From Alphaproteobacteria bacterium MarineAlpha9_Bin3 (GTDB taxonomy: Bacteria; Pseudomonadota; Alphaproteobacteria; TMED109), in assembly GCA_002937655.1 (NCBI GenBank), contig PTKH01000001.1:1-64000 (forward strand): DNA of 64,000 bases, in the 5' to 3' direction. Made by a program: the position numbers and the translations under genes. The notes beneath the pieces were generated by a model. It had not been told where the DNA came from and made no database searches. It saw only the letters and a program-made list of their open reading frames with translations. Every line of letters begins with the position of its first letter. Positions within the stretch are counted from its first letter, which is position 1. Positions 21,396 to 31,808 of this stretch are shown here, in pieces.

Positions 21396-22346
21396 ATGAC
21401 TAATGCATTTATTTTCCCTGGCCAAGGATCACAAAGGGTTGGAATGGGAAAAGATTTATATGATAATTTCCAAGTTGCTAAAGAAGTATTTCAAGAGGTT
21501 GATGATGCTTTATCTATTAATTTATCTCGTATTATATTTAATGGTGATGAAGAGGAATTAAAATTAACAATAAATACTCAACCAGCTTTAATGACTGTTT
21601 CTTTTGCTATAGTAAGAGTGATAGAAGACATGCTTGGTAAGAATTTATCAGAAATTGGTAAATTTACTGCTGGGCATTCTCTAGGGGAATATTCAGCTTT
21701 AGTTAGCGCGAGATCTATTAGACTTAGAGATGCAGCTATAATATTAAGATTAAGAGGGGAATTTATGCAGAATGCTGTTCCAGTAAATATTGGAGCCATG
21801 GCTGCTTTAATTGGTGTAGATATCAATATAATTGAAGAAATTAGATCTATTTATGTAAAAAATGATGAGATTATTGATATTGGGAATGACAATGCACCTG
21901 GACAATTTGTAATTTCTGGACATAACACTGTTGTTGATAATGTAATTAATGATCATAAGTCTTTAGGAATAAAAAGAGCAATCAAATTGCCAGTTAGTGC
22001 CCCTTTTCATTGTAGATTAATGGAAAAAGCAAAAGAAAATATGGAAAAATTTATTAACGACCTAGAAATAACAAGTCCAAAATTAATTTTAATTAATAAT
22101 GTTTCTGCGGCACCATTAACTGAGATAAATAAGATAAAAGTAAGTCTTATAGAACAAATTACTAGCACAGTAAGATGGAGAGAAAGTATTAATAAAATGT
22201 GCGATTTAGGAGCAGAAAATTTTATAGAACTAGGTTCAGGTAATGTTTTATCAGGTTTAGTAAAAAGAATTAATAAATCAGTGAATTCTAACTCAATTCA
22301 AAATATAGCTAATATTGAAAATTATATTAATATTCTTGAGAGTTAG
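21396..22346 (+). CDS. fabD: malonyl-CoA-ACP transacylase
   Basis: FIFPGQGSQRVGMGKDLY, TAGHSLGEYSALVSA. Confidence 0.97.
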   Translation: MTNAFIFPGQGSQRVGMGKDLYDNFQVAKEVFQEVDDALSINLSRIIFNGDEEELKLTINTQPALMTVSFAIVRVIEDMLGKNLSEIGKFTAGHSLGEYSALVSARSIRLRDAAIILRLRGEFMQNAVPVNIGAMAALIGVDINIIEEIRSIYVKNDEIIDIGNDNAPGQFVISGHNTVVDNVINDHKSLGIKRAIKLPVSAPFHCRLMEKAKENMEKFINDLEITSPKLILINNVSAAPLTEINKIKVSLIEQITSTVRWRESINKMCDLGAENFIELGSGNVLSGLVKRINKSVNSNSIQNIANIENYINILES

Positions 22347-22371
22347 ATGAATTTAATATATACAAAATTTA

Positions 22372-23109
22372 ATGTTCAATTTAGAAAATAAAACTGCGCT
22401 TGTAACGGGGGCCTCTGGAGGAATTGGAGAGGCTATAGCTTTTGCTTTAAATAAACAAGGAGCAAAAGTATGTATCACTGGAACTAATGAGGATAAATTA
22501 AATAATATTAATAAAAAATCCTCTATGTCTTATAGTCAGGTTATATGTAACTTAAAACAAAGAGAAGACTTAAAGAATTTAGTAGGCAATGTAGAAAAAG
22601 AAATTGGTAATATAGATATTTTAGTTAATAACGCCGGTATAACTTACGATCAACTTGCTATGAGAATGTCAGAAGAGATGTGGGATGACGTATTAGCTAC
22701 TAATTTGTATGCATCATTTTTTCTATCTAAATCTGTAATGCGTAATATGATGAAAAAAAAATTTGGCAGAATCATTCAGATAAGTTCTGTAGTTGGTTTT
22801 ACAGGTAATCCAGGTCAATCTAATTACGTTGCGTCAAAAGCAGCGTTAGTAGGTATGACCAAATCATTGGCTTTAGAAGTAGCTAGCAGAAACATTACTG
22901 TAAATTGCATAGCTCCTGGTTTTATTAAAACTTCGATGACTGATGCATTAAATGAAGATCAAAAAAATGCATTACTAGAAAAAATTCCTTCAAGAAAATT
23001 TGGTCTGCCAGAAGATATTGCAGCGGCAGCAGTTTATTTATCTTCTGATGAAGCATCTTATATAAACGGTTCCACAATTCATTTAAATGGTGGTTTAGCT
23101 ATGATCTAA
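22372..23109 (+). CDS. fabG: 3-oxoacyl-ACP reductase FabG
   Basis: ALVTGASGGIGEAIA, NNAGIT, SNYVASKAALVGMTKSLALE, in fab cluster. Confidence 0.96.
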   Translation: MFNLENKTALVTGASGGIGEAIAFALNKQGAKVCITGTNEDKLNNINKKSSMSYSQVICNLKQREDLKNLVGNVEKEIGNIDILVNNAGITYDQLAMRMSEEMWDDVLATNLYASFFLSKSVMRNMMKKKFGRIIQISSVVGFTGNPGQSNYVASKAALVGMTKSLALEVASRNITVNCIAPGFIKTSMTDALNEDQKNALLEKIPSRKFGLPEDIAAAAVYLSSDEASYINGSTIHLNGGLAMI

Positions 23110-23130
23110 AAAGTATAGATATATTATTAT

Positions 23131-23150
23131 TTTTTAATTATTATTAAAAA
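23131..23150. terminator. possible AT-only hairpin between fabG and acpP
   Basis: TTTTTAAT-TATT-ATTAAAAA, perfect 8-bp stem, 4-nt loop; weak AT stem. Confidence 0.25.
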
Positions 23151-23234
23151 GAAAAAAAATACTTGAATATATATAAATAATTTGTGAGAACATAAATAAT
23201 TATAGTTTTATAACTTAAATGAGGAATACAATAA

Positions 23235-23471
23235 ATGAGTGACATTTCTGAAAGAGTAATTGATATAGTAATGGAACATCTAGGTGTTGAAAAAGATAAA
23301 ATTACTGAAAATTCTAGTTTTATAGATGATTTAGGAGCTGATAGCTTGGACACAGTTGAGCTAGTTATGGCATTTGAAGAAGAATTCAGTATTGAAATAC
23401 CAGATGATGCTGCAGAAACAATTACTACTGTAAAGGACGCTATAAGCTTTATAGAGAGTCAAAATTCTTAA
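23235..23471 (+). CDS. acpP: acyl carrier protein
   Basis: 78 aa with [23 protein letters not shown] phosphopantetheine site. Confidence 0.99.
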   Translation: MSDISERVIDIVMEHLGVEKDKITENSSFIDDLGADSLDTVELVMAFEEEFSIEIPDDAAETITTVKDAISFIESQNS

Positions 23472-23499
23472 TCTTTAGTTAATTGGGAGATTTATTTTT

Positions 23500-24762
23500 A
23501 TGAGAAGAGTAGTTGTTACTGGTTTAGGACTAGTTACTCCTCTTGCAGGATCCGTTAATAAATCTTGGGATAAGCTAATAAGTGCTGAGTCTGGTATTAG
23601 TAAGATAGAAGGCTTTGATGTTGAGGATTTACCTGCAAAAATAGCTGGACATGTACCTAGTGCAGAACAAGAGGATGGTTTTGATCCTAACAGGTGTCTT
23701 GAATTAAAAGAGCAAAGAAAAGTTGATAGATTTATCTTATTTGCTATTGATGCTGCTGATCAAGCCATTAAAGATAGTAAATGGGAAGCAAAAAGTGACG
23801 AAGATTCATTCAGATCAGGAGTTTTAATAGGTTCTGGTATTGGAGGACTTTCTACTATTGAGCAAGCCACATTAGTTCTAAAAGAAAAAGGACCAAGAAG
23901 ATTAAGCCCTTTTTTCATCCCTTCATGTTTAATAAATTTAGCTTCTGGGCAAGTATCGATTAGAAATAAGTTTAAAGGTCCAAATTTATCGGTTGTTTCT
24001 GCTTGTTCTACTGGGGCTCATGCAATTGGAGATGCTACTAGATTAATTAGAGCTAATGAAGCAGATGTTATGGTGGCAGGAGGATCAGAGGCTGCTATTA
24101 CGCGTTTAGGTATTGGTGGTTTTGCTGCAGCAAGAGCTTTATCAACTAGTTATAATGAAAATCCTACATCTGCATCTCGACCTTGGGATGAAGGAAGAGA
24201 TGGATTTGTTATGGGTGAAGGAGCTGGCTGTGTAGTTTTAGAGGATTACGAGCATGCAAAATCTAGGGGAGCAAAAATTTATGCTGAAATATTAGGTTAT
24301 GGTTTATCTGCCGACGCTTATCATATTACTGCTCCTGCCGAAGATGGAGATGGTGGATATAGAGCTATGCAAGCTGCAATCATAAACGGAGGTTTAGTTA
24401 TAAATGAAATAAATTATATTAATGCTCATGGAACATCAACACCTTTAGGGGATGAAATAGAGTTAGGAGCTGTAAAAAAATTATTTCAAGAGAATATTTC
24501 AAATTTGTCTATCAGTTCTACAAAATCCTCTGTAGGGCATATGTTAGGCGCTGCTGGCGCCGTAGAAGCAATATTTTCTATACTTAGTGTATATAACGAT
24601 ATAATACCTCCTACGCTCAATTTAGAGAATCCTTGTAGCGGTGCTAATGGTATTGATTTGGTTCCTCTTAAGGCAAAAGAAAAAAAAGTTAATATGGCAT
24701 TATCTAATTCTTTTGGTTTTGGAGGTACAAATGCTTCTTTAATTGTAGGTAAGGTTAAATAA
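23500..24762 (+). CDS. fabF: beta-ketoacyl-ACP synthase II
   Basis: RRVVVTGLGLVTPLAG, SVVSACSTGAHAIGDA, NAHGTSTPLGD, SSVGHMLGAAGAVEA. Confidence 0.97.
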   Translation: MRRVVVTGLGLVTPLAGSVNKSWDKLISAESGISKIEGFDVEDLPAKIAGHVPSAEQEDGFDPNRCLELKEQRKVDRFILFAIDAADQAIKDSKWEAKSDEDSFRSGVLIGSGIGGLSTIEQATLVLKEKGPRRLSPFFIPSCLINLASGQVSIRNKFKGPNLSVVSACSTGAHAIGDATRLIRANEADVMVAGGSEAAITRLGIGGFAAARALSTSYNENPTSASRPWDEGRDGFVMGEGAGCVVLEDYEHAKSRGAKIYAEILGYGLSADAYHITAPAEDGDGGYRAMQAAIINGGLVINEINYINAHGTSTPLGDEIELGAVKKLFQENISNLSISSTKSSVGHMLGAAGAVEAIFSILSVYNDIIPPTLNLENPCSGANGIDLVPLKAKEKKVNMALSNSFGFGGTNASLIVGKVK

Positions 24763-24766
24763 TTTA

Positions 24767-25738
24767 ATTAAAAAGTTTAAGATAATAAAATATAAATTTT
24801 TAATAATTTCAATTATTGTATTTTTATGTATATTTTTGTTAAAATTAGTCCTTTTATATCCAAATGAATATTCTAATTTAAAGAAAAATATTACTATTGA
24901 AATACCTAAATCAAGTTCATTATTTGAAATTGTCAGTATTTTAGAAAATAGTAATATTATAAATAACAAATACGCCTTTATAGTTTATTCTTTTCTTTCT
25001 GGTAAATCAAAATCACTTAAGGCAGGAGAATATTTATTTAATTCAGAAACTACCAATAGAGATATTTTAGATAAGCTATATAAAAATTATGTAAAATTAT
25101 ATAAAATTATTATTCCTGAGTGTTATTCAAATAAACAAATTCATTCTTTGCTGCAAAAATATTTTCCCGATTTTAAAAGTCTTGATAACTATGAAGAAGG
25201 TGATTTTTTTCCCAGTACATACTTTATATCTAAAGATACCAAAATCAAAAATCTTTTAGAAATTATGAAGAATAAAGCTAATGAGGAATATAGCAAAATA
25301 TATGCAGAATATAAGGGGAAAACAAATAAAGTTCTTAATAGTCAAAAAGAAGTGCTTATTTTAGCATCAATAGTAGAAGCAGAAGCAAAATTAAGTAAAG
25401 AAAAACCTAAAATAGCCTCTGTATTTTTAAATCGATTAAAAATAAGGATGAAGATACAATCTGATCCAACAGTAATTTATGGAATAAATAAAACTGTTTA
25501 TAAAGAAAAACCATTACAAAAAAGTGATTTATTAATTAGCCACAAATGGAATACATATATAATTTATGGCTTGCCACCCACTCCAATATGTAATGTCGGT
25601 ATAGAATCATTTTATGCAGTATTGTACCCTGAAAAAAGTGAAAACCTTTATTTTGTGGCAGATGGCAATGGAGGTCATCTCTTTTCAGAAACTTATAAAG
25701 AACATTTAAAAAATATTAAAAGAGTATATAAAAAATAA
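24767..25738 (+). CDS. mltG: endolytic transglycosylase MltG (proposed ATT start; ORF track starts at TTG 24836, inside the TM anchor)
   Basis: LASIVEAEAKLSKEKPKIASVFLNRLKIRMKIQSDPTVIYG and YIIYGLPPTPICNVG; in-frame upstream codons from 24767 give IKKFKIIKYKFLIISIIVFLCIFLLKLVLLYP, the expected membrane anchor. Confidence 0.88.
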   Translation: MKKFKIIKYKFLIISIIVFLCIFLLKLVLLYPNEYSNLKKNITIEIPKSSSLFEIVSILENSNIINNKYAFIVYSFLSGKSKSLKAGEYLFNSETTNRDILDKLYKNYVKLYKIIIPECYSNKQIHSLLQKYFPDFKSLDNYEEGDFFPSTYFISKDTKIKNLLEIMKNKANEEYSKIYAEYKGKTNKVLNSQKEVLILASIVEAEAKLSKEKPKIASVFLNRLKIRMKIQSDPTVIYGINKTVYKEKPLQKSDLLISHKWNTYIIYGLPPTPICNVGIESFYAVLYPEKSENLYFVADGNGGHLFSETYKEHLKNIKRVYKK

Positions 25739-25776
25739 AATTGTTTAATTATCGTTTTATATTTATAGTAAATTAA

Positions 25777-26412
25777 ATGAAAACCCTAAGAAAAAATAAA
25801 GGCGTAATGTTGGTTTTATCTTCCCCTTCAGGAGCTGGGAAGAGTTCCATATGCAAAGTATTACTAAATTTAGATAAAAATTTATCTTTGTCAATTTCCA
25901 CCACTACAAGAAAAAAAAGACCCAATGAAATTTCTGGTATAGATTATAATTTTGTTTCAATAAATGAATTCCATAATAAGTTAAATAAAAATGAATTCAT
26001 AGAGCATGCTAAAGTCTTTGATAATTATTATGGTACTGATAAATCGCTAGTAGAAACTAAAATTAATGAAGGTAAAGATTTATTATTTGATATTGACTGG
26101 CAAGGAGCTCAGCAGCTTAGAGAGAAAATGGGCGAGGATATTGTTTCTGTTTTTATATTGCCTCCATCTAAACAAGAATTAGAAAGTAGATTAAAAAAAA
26201 GAGGCCAAGATTCTAACGAGATAGTTAAAAAAAGAATGGGAGAAGCAACTTCAGAAATAACTCATTGGGCAGAATATGATTATGTTATAATTAATGAGGA
26301 TTTAAATGCAAGCGTGAAGACTGTTTTAGGTATACTTCATTCTGAAAGGATGAAAAGGATAAGGCAAATTGGTTTGGGAGAGTTTGTTAGAACTATAAGT
26401 CTTGATAATTAG
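25777..26412 (+). CDS. gmk: guanylate kinase
   Basis: VLSSPSGAGKSSICKVLL, STTTRKKRPNEISGIDYNFVS, LLFDIDWQGAQQL. Confidence 0.97.
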   Translation: MKTLRKNKGVMLVLSSPSGAGKSSICKVLLNLDKNLSLSISTTTRKKRPNEISGIDYNFVSINEFHNKLNKNEFIEHAKVFDNYYGTDKSLVETKINEGKDLLFDIDWQGAQQLREKMGEDIVSVFILPPSKQELESRLKKRGQDSNEIVKKRMGEATSEITHWAEYDYVIINEDLNASVKTVLGILHSERMKRIRQIGLGEFVRTISLDN

Positions 26413-27256
26413 ATATTATGTAGGCGAGCTTTTCATAATTTTTTAGTGTTAATTCTTCTGGCCTTTGATTTGGTTGTATATTTAATAAATTACATATTTT
26501 AATTGGATCACCAAATTTAGATAAGGAAGATTTAATTTGTTTTCTTCTTTTATTGAATAATATTTGAGTAATTTTTTCTAAAATTATTTTATCAAAATGT
26601 TTATTTAACTTTTTTTGTTTTATTTGAATAATTGAAGAACTTATTTTTGGTTTTGGTTTAAAGGCTGAAGGTGAAATATTCATTAGAATTTTAGAATCAG
26701 TCATTATACCTAATAGTATAGATAGTCTTCCATATTTTTTAGAACCAGGTTTTGCAACAATTCTTTCGGCCACCTCTTTTTGAAACATTAATGTCATTTT
26801 ATTAATTCCTTTTGGAAAAGGTATCCAGTTTAAAAGTAGTTTAGTAGCTATTGAGTAGGGCAGATTAGCAATTATTTCTGCTTGATTTACATCATGTTTT
26901 TTCATTAATAGTTTAAAATTCATCTTAAGTGCATCTGTATTCTCTATAAATACCCTATTATTGGAAGCAGTATTTAATATTTCGAGAGCATTCAAAAATC
27001 TTTTATCTTTTTCTATAACAATTACTTTTTTTGCTCCGTTTAAAAGTATTGACCTAGTTAACGCTCCTGGCCCTGCTCCTATCTCAATTATTGTATTATT
27101 TTTAACACTGCTACTTAATCTTACTATTTTATTAGTTAAATTCATGTCTAAAATAAAATTTTGACTAAGTTTTTTTTTAGCAATTAAATTATATTCTTTT
27201 ATAGTAGAGGAGATGCTAGGAAGTTCATTAATAGCTCTAAATATTTCTGTATTCAT
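26393..27256 (-). CDS. rsmA: 16S rRNA (adenine1518-N6/adenine1519-N6)-dimethyltransferase
   Basis: KKKLSQNFILDMNLTNKIV, EIGAGPGALTRSILL, IIANLPYSIATKLL. Confidence 0.96.
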   Translation of the reverse strand: MNTEIFRAINELPSISSTIKEYNLIAKKKLSQNFILDMNLTNKIVRLSSSVKNNTIIEIGAGPGALTRSILLNGAKKVIVIEKDKRFLNALEILNTASNNRVFIENTDALKMNFKLLMKKHDVNQAEIIANLPYSIATKLLLNWIPFPKGINKMTLMFQKEVAERIVAKPGSKKYGRLSILLGIMTDSKILMNISPSAFKPKPKISSSIIQIKQKKLNKHFDKIILEKITQILFNKRRKQIKSSLSKFGDPIKICNLLNIQPNQRPEELTLKNYEKLAYIISNYQDL

Positions 27257-27259
27257 AAA

Positions 27260-28531
27260 CTAAATTCTAACATCTATAAGGGCTTTTCTATTTAGGTCTA
27301 ATAAGTACCTCTCTCTTAAAATAGAGGTAGATCTATCTCTAATATTATCTTTAATCATTTCTTTTATTGCAAATTCTTGATTCAATTTTTTATTATATTT
27401 ACAAATCATAGTTACATAAATTCCGTCGCTGGCTATAATAGGTTTGCTTGGTTGATTAATATTTAAGGATTTTAATTCTTCAATGAAATAAGTAGGTAAA
27501 TTCTTTAATAAAATTTTTCCTAAGTATTTACCTCTTTTATTTCCATGAATTTTAGAAATCTCAGTCATTTCATCACAAGTCTTTAAATTTTCTGTTATTC
27601 CTCTTATATCTTCAACTACTAAATTAGTTTTATTCTTATTAATTGGCAGATCGAAACTAATAAAAGCAATATCAGTTACCGTATGTGATAGCTCGGGTAT
27701 TTTAAATTGTCTTTTACCAACAACCTTTATAATTGAAACCCCTGTATTAGTTATTACTAACTCTGAAATTTCATTTTTTTCTAAATTATTTATGTTTAAA
27801 AATATATCTTTATTTATTTTATTAATTAATTTCCAATCATTGTTTTTATATGTTCCCGTTCCGTTTTCTTGAATTCTTTTACCTATCATATCAAAATTAT
27901 CTTCTTCAATAATTTTTTTTCTTATTTGGTTAGCAATTAAAATTATTTCTTCCTTTTTTGATAATGATGAAAACTTAAAAGATATTTCAGAAAATTGATA
28001 TTCTATTTTACCATCATTAGCTAATAAATTATTATATTCATTATTTACTTCATTATTATTTATAATTACTTTTGGTCTTATAATATTTTGTAATAGCTTT
28101 TGCATTATTAAATTAGATTTTAATCTAATAGGAAGTGCTGATTTAGGAACGCCACTATTAAATAAAGTTTCAATTAATTGATTTTCTTCCATATTATTTT
28201 GTTGTTCAATAAACCTTATATTATTTTGAATTTCTTGATCTGTTACTCTAATTCCTAATTTTTTGGCTTCTTGATGTTGAAGTCTTTCACTAATTAATGA
28301 TTGGAGGACTTGACCAGATAAGTTGTTTCTTGTTTCTAAATTATTGGGTAAATTAGAAGAAACAATAATAAGCCTTAATCTAGCGTCTAGGTCCATCATA
28401 GTAATTGGCTCATCATTTACTATTGCAACAATACTAAGTAAATTATTTGCTTCATCTAAAACTTGAGATATTGATTCTTTACTATAAAAATTAAGTATAA
28501 AAATAATTAGTAAAAAAAATTTTATTAACAT
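27260..28531 (-). CDS. surA: peptidylprolyl isomerase / SurA-like chaperone
   Basis: Signal peptide, VAIVNDEPITMMDLDARLRL (SurA N-domain); position rsmA-surA-lptD. Confidence 0.88.
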   Translation of the reverse strand: MLIKFFLLIIFILNFYSKESISQVLDEANNLLSIVAIVNDEPITMMDLDARLRLIIVSSNLPNNLETRNNLSGQVLQSLISERLQHQEAKKLGIRVTDQEIQNNIRFIEQQNNMEENQLIETLFNSGVPKSALPIRLKSNLIMQKLLQNIIRPKVIINNNEVNNEYNNLLANDGKIEYQFSEISFKFSSLSKKEEIILIANQIRKKIIEEDNFDMIGKRIQENGTGTYKNNDWKLINKINKDIFLNINNLEKNEISELVITNTGVSIIKVVGKRQFKIPELSHTVTDIAFISFDLPINKNKTNLVVEDIRGITENLKTCDEMTEISKIHGNKRGKYLGKILLKNLPTYFIEELKSLNINQPSKPIIASDGIYVTMICKYNKKLNQEFAIKEMIKDNIRDRSTSILRERYLLDLNRKALIDVRI

Positions 28532-28549
28532 GCAAATCTTCCTAAAAAT

Positions 28550-30718
28550 CTAAAAACCAATTAGATTAAAACTAATAGAATATTCAGTTGTATCAGGGAT
28601 ATCAATTAAATTTTGATGTTTTCTTGAAGCTTCTAATCTTACAATTATGCATTCATTAAAAAATTCAATAAAACCAAAGCTATTAATGGCATTACCCCAA
28701 TTGCTATCTCTTAAATCTCTGCTCTGACTTATATTACTTCTCCAATTATCATTAATTTTCCATGTCAAAGATATCCTAGCTTGTTCCGATAATATTGTCT
28801 GTGTCATTACTGGATCATCACGAATCATAGTATAATCAATATTTGCAATTATAGGACTGGTGTTTAATTCAACATTTAATGTATCTCGTTGAGATCTGAA
28901 GTTTAAGCCATCTCGTCTAAAGTGGTATCCTAGAAATAAAGTTTTTTGATAATCATATATAATATTTCCCACGATATTAGATAGTTTTTTGTTTAGCCCA
29001 GTTCCTGATATATATTCATTTTGAGGATTAAGTGAATTCCATGATCGTCCTATTAAACTATTAAACTCACCTAGTTCATTTAAGTCAAAATTAGATTTAA
29101 CACCAATATTAATTTTACTTCCTTCTTCTACTCTATCTAAGCCAGGAAATCTATTTGAAGAAAATAAATTATGATCGCTTAATTCAAGATCAATACTATC
29201 CAAGTTATGAATATTATCAGGATTACCTCCTTTAGGAGCTATAATTCCTTGAACAATAGGTTCAATTAGAAACGAATTATTTTTATAATAACTAATTACA
29301 GGGAAACTAAGCATAGTTTCAAATTTAGGAATTGCTCTAAAACTAGTGTGAGTCCCTGATTTTCCTATAATTCTAGAATTATCTGTTTTTTTATTTCTGT
29401 AAATATCTGCGCGAGTAGAAAATTTAGATTTTATAATATACCCATCTGCGCTTATTTTGTTCTTACTCCAAGATGATTTTAAAGACAGTTTTTGTGCATT
29501 TGATGCATCTGGTTTGTATAGCATATTGCTATCAAAGCTAATGTTTCTTAAAACTCCATTATCATAAGTTTTATTCCATAGCATTTTTATATTTGGTAAA
29601 ATAAGTGGAATATTTCTATTACTTTTAAAAGCATCAAGTGGTTGAAAATACATTCCCTCTATTTTAGTATAAAAATCTTTATTACTTCCTGTTAAATATA
29701 TTCTCTGATTAAGGTGTAAATCACTCTGATTTCCCATTCTATATCTTTGCATATATGAAAAATCACTTGCTCTGGTAGCATTAATTCCTATTACCCATTT
29801 AGTATTTAGTCTTTCAGCAATTTTTACATCAAAATGTCCTCTAAACTTATTACTTTCTTTACCATCAATATTAGTATGACTTCCTCTTGTAAAACTTGCT
29901 TTTATATCACTGGAACCTCTTTTTCTAAGAGATCTATAATGAGACTCAATAATAGGACCTTCATTACTAGTTAATGTAGGAGTTAAAGTTAGATCTTTAT
30001 GTTTTGATAAAGAAAAATAATAAGGCTGAGAATAGCTTAATCCGAATGTAGTATTATTTTTGAATTTTGGACTTAATAATCCAGATGAAATTTTTTTGGA
30101 TGGATCTGCATGACTTAAATAAGGAACATATAAAATGGGAAGACCATATAAGTCAAAAAGCATATTTTCATAACTAATAATTCCCTCATTAATATTTCTT
30201 TTAGATTTTAATGCTCTTATTTGCCAAATAGGAGATTGATTTTCATCTTGTTCGCAAATTTTACATCTTGTATATCTAACTTTTTCAAGTCTATCTCCAT
30301 TCTCTTCATCCCTTATTATTATGCTTGCTGATAATAGTGACCCATCGCTCAGAACTGAATTAAAATTTTTAATAACTCCTTTTTTTAAATCTCCTTGAAG
30401 CTCCATTCTTTCTGAGAAATAAATATTATTTTTTTCATCATTTAGGCTTACATTTCCCTCTGCTAAGATATAGTCTTTATTAGAATCATAGGTTAACTTA
30501 TCTGCCTTTAAAACCTGAGTACCGTTGATTATTTCAACATCTCCAATTGCCGATATTAATGATAAATCTTCATGATATTTTATAGTATTAGCCGTTAAAA
30601 AACTATTTTTAGTTTCTATCTGATCTGCAACTGAAGTAGAAATAATAAAAATTTGAAATATTATTATGAAAAAAAATTTAATATAATTATATTTTAGACT
30701 CAATTTATATTTATCCAT
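28550..30718 (-). CDS. lptD: LPS assembly protein LptD
   Basis: 722 aa; OstA-like N-terminal domain (LTANTIKYHEDLSLISAIGDVEIINGTQVLKADKLTYD), beta-barrel C-terminal; adjacent lptG/lptF. Confidence 0.93.
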   Translation of the reverse strand: MDKYKLSLKYNYIKFFFIIIFQIFIISTSVADQIETKNSFLTANTIKYHEDLSLISAIGDVEIINGTQVLKADKLTYDSNKDYILAEGNVSLNDEKNNIYFSERMELQGDLKKGVIKNFNSVLSDGSLLSASIIIRDEENGDRLEKVRYTRCKICEQDENQSPIWQIRALKSKRNINEGIISYENMLFDLYGLPILYVPYLSHADPSKKISSGLLSPKFKNNTTFGLSYSQPYYFSLSKHKDLTLTPTLTSNEGPIIESHYRSLRKRGSSDIKASFTRGSHTNIDGKESNKFRGHFDVKIAERLNTKWVIGINATRASDFSYMQRYRMGNQSDLHLNQRIYLTGSNKDFYTKIEGMYFQPLDAFKSNRNIPLILPNIKMLWNKTYDNGVLRNISFDSNMLYKPDASNAQKLSLKSSWSKNKISADGYIIKSKFSTRADIYRNKKTDNSRIIGKSGTHTSFRAIPKFETMLSFPVISYYKNNSFLIEPIVQGIIAPKGGNPDNIHNLDSIDLELSDHNLFSSNRFPGLDRVEEGSKINIGVKSNFDLNELGEFNSLIGRSWNSLNPQNEYISGTGLNKKLSNIVGNIIYDYQKTLFLGYHFRRDGLNFRSQRDTLNVELNTSPIIANIDYTMIRDDPVMTQTILSEQARISLTWKINDNWRSNISQSRDLRDSNWGNAINSFGFIEFFNECIIVRLEASRKHQNLIDIPDTTEYSISFNLIGF

Positions 30719-31808
30719 CTTCCAAATAAAGCAATAAACTTGTACTTAGTAATATTGGCACAAAAGCAGGAAGCCAAGCAGCTAGTAAGGCGGGTGCTTG
30801 AGAACCTTGTCCTAAAGCGGCTATGACATCATTTAAGAAAAAGATAACAAATGCTATGATTATAGCAATAAATAATCTTTTACCAATCCCATGTCTGCCT
30901 ATTGGCTTAACACAAAAGACTACTCCTAGAAGCACCATACCTATAAAAAATATAGGAGAAGATATCATTTTATGAAAATAAATTACATGTTTCCTTGAGT
31001 TAAAACCTGCTTTATCTATAATTTCAATAAATTTTAAAGTATCCCAAAATGATATTGTTTCGGGTCTAGCAAAACTCTCTTTTATTTGCGAGCTGGTAAG
31101 TTGAGTAGGAAGTTGTAGCTCTATAAATTGAGAGGTTTTAAGATTATTATCAGTCTTAATACCCTTATCAATTTTCCAATACCCATCTTCAAGTTTAGTA
31201 GTTTCTCCATCTATTCTTTCAATAAATTTATTATCTTTAGTATATCTAAAAATTATTACATTATTTAAAGTCATATTTTTAGGGTCTATTCTATCTGCAT
31301 GAATTATAGCTGTTTTATTCTCTTCTTTTTGATAAAGCCAAAAACCACCTCCAGATAATTGAAGGTTATTATTATATTTATTAAGATATTCACTTTCAAG
31401 TTGAGATAATTTTTTTTGGGTTACAGCTGTAATTGAGCTGAATACTGTAATACTAAATATTCCTATTAAAAAAGCTAATATGACATGAGGTAAGCAGCAA
31501 TACCATATATTTAAACCTGAAGCTCTCGCTATAGTTAGCTCAGAGTTTTTTGATAGTCTGATTAGTGACATCATGGAGCCAAAAAAGAAAGCATAAGGAA
31601 GTAAATTTTGTATGTTTATTGGCAATTTATATAATGTCATTTTAACACAAATATAAAATGAGTTATCTAATAAATTAGGTATTTGCTTAGTATATTCTAC
31701 AAGTTCACTTAATGAAGCTATTAAACATAATATTGCTAGAACTGTTATAAAATATAAAAATGCATGTTTTGTAAAATAATACATTAATGGAGATAAAATA
31801 AAATTCAT
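30711..31808 (-). CDS. lptG: LPS export ABC transporter permease LptG
   Basis: YjgP/YjgQ-type permease; 8-nt overlap with lptD. Confidence 0.92.
   Translation of the reverse strand: MNFILSPLMYYFTKHAFLYFITVLAILCLIASLSELVEYTKQIPNLLDNSFYICVKMTLYKLPINIQNLLPYAFFFGSMMSLIRLSKNSELTIARASGLNIWYCCLPHVILAFLIGIFSITVFSSITAVTQKKLSQLESEYLNKYNNNLQLSGGGFWLYQKEENKTAIIHADRIDPKNMTLNNVIIFRYTKDNKFIERIDGETTKLEDGYWKIDKGIKTDNNLKTSQFIELQLPTQLTSSQIKESFARPETISFWDTLKFIEIIDKAGFNSRKHVIYFHKMISSPIFFIGMVLLGVVFCVKPIGRHGIGKRLFIAIIIAFVIFFLNDVIAALGQGSQAPALLAAWLPAFVPILLSTSLLLYLEDG

Noticed and set aside
23131-23150. AT-only hairpin upstream of acpP as a firm terminator
   Set aside because: Perfect stem but entirely A/T; such repeats are common by chance at this composition, so only listed as a low-confidence feature.
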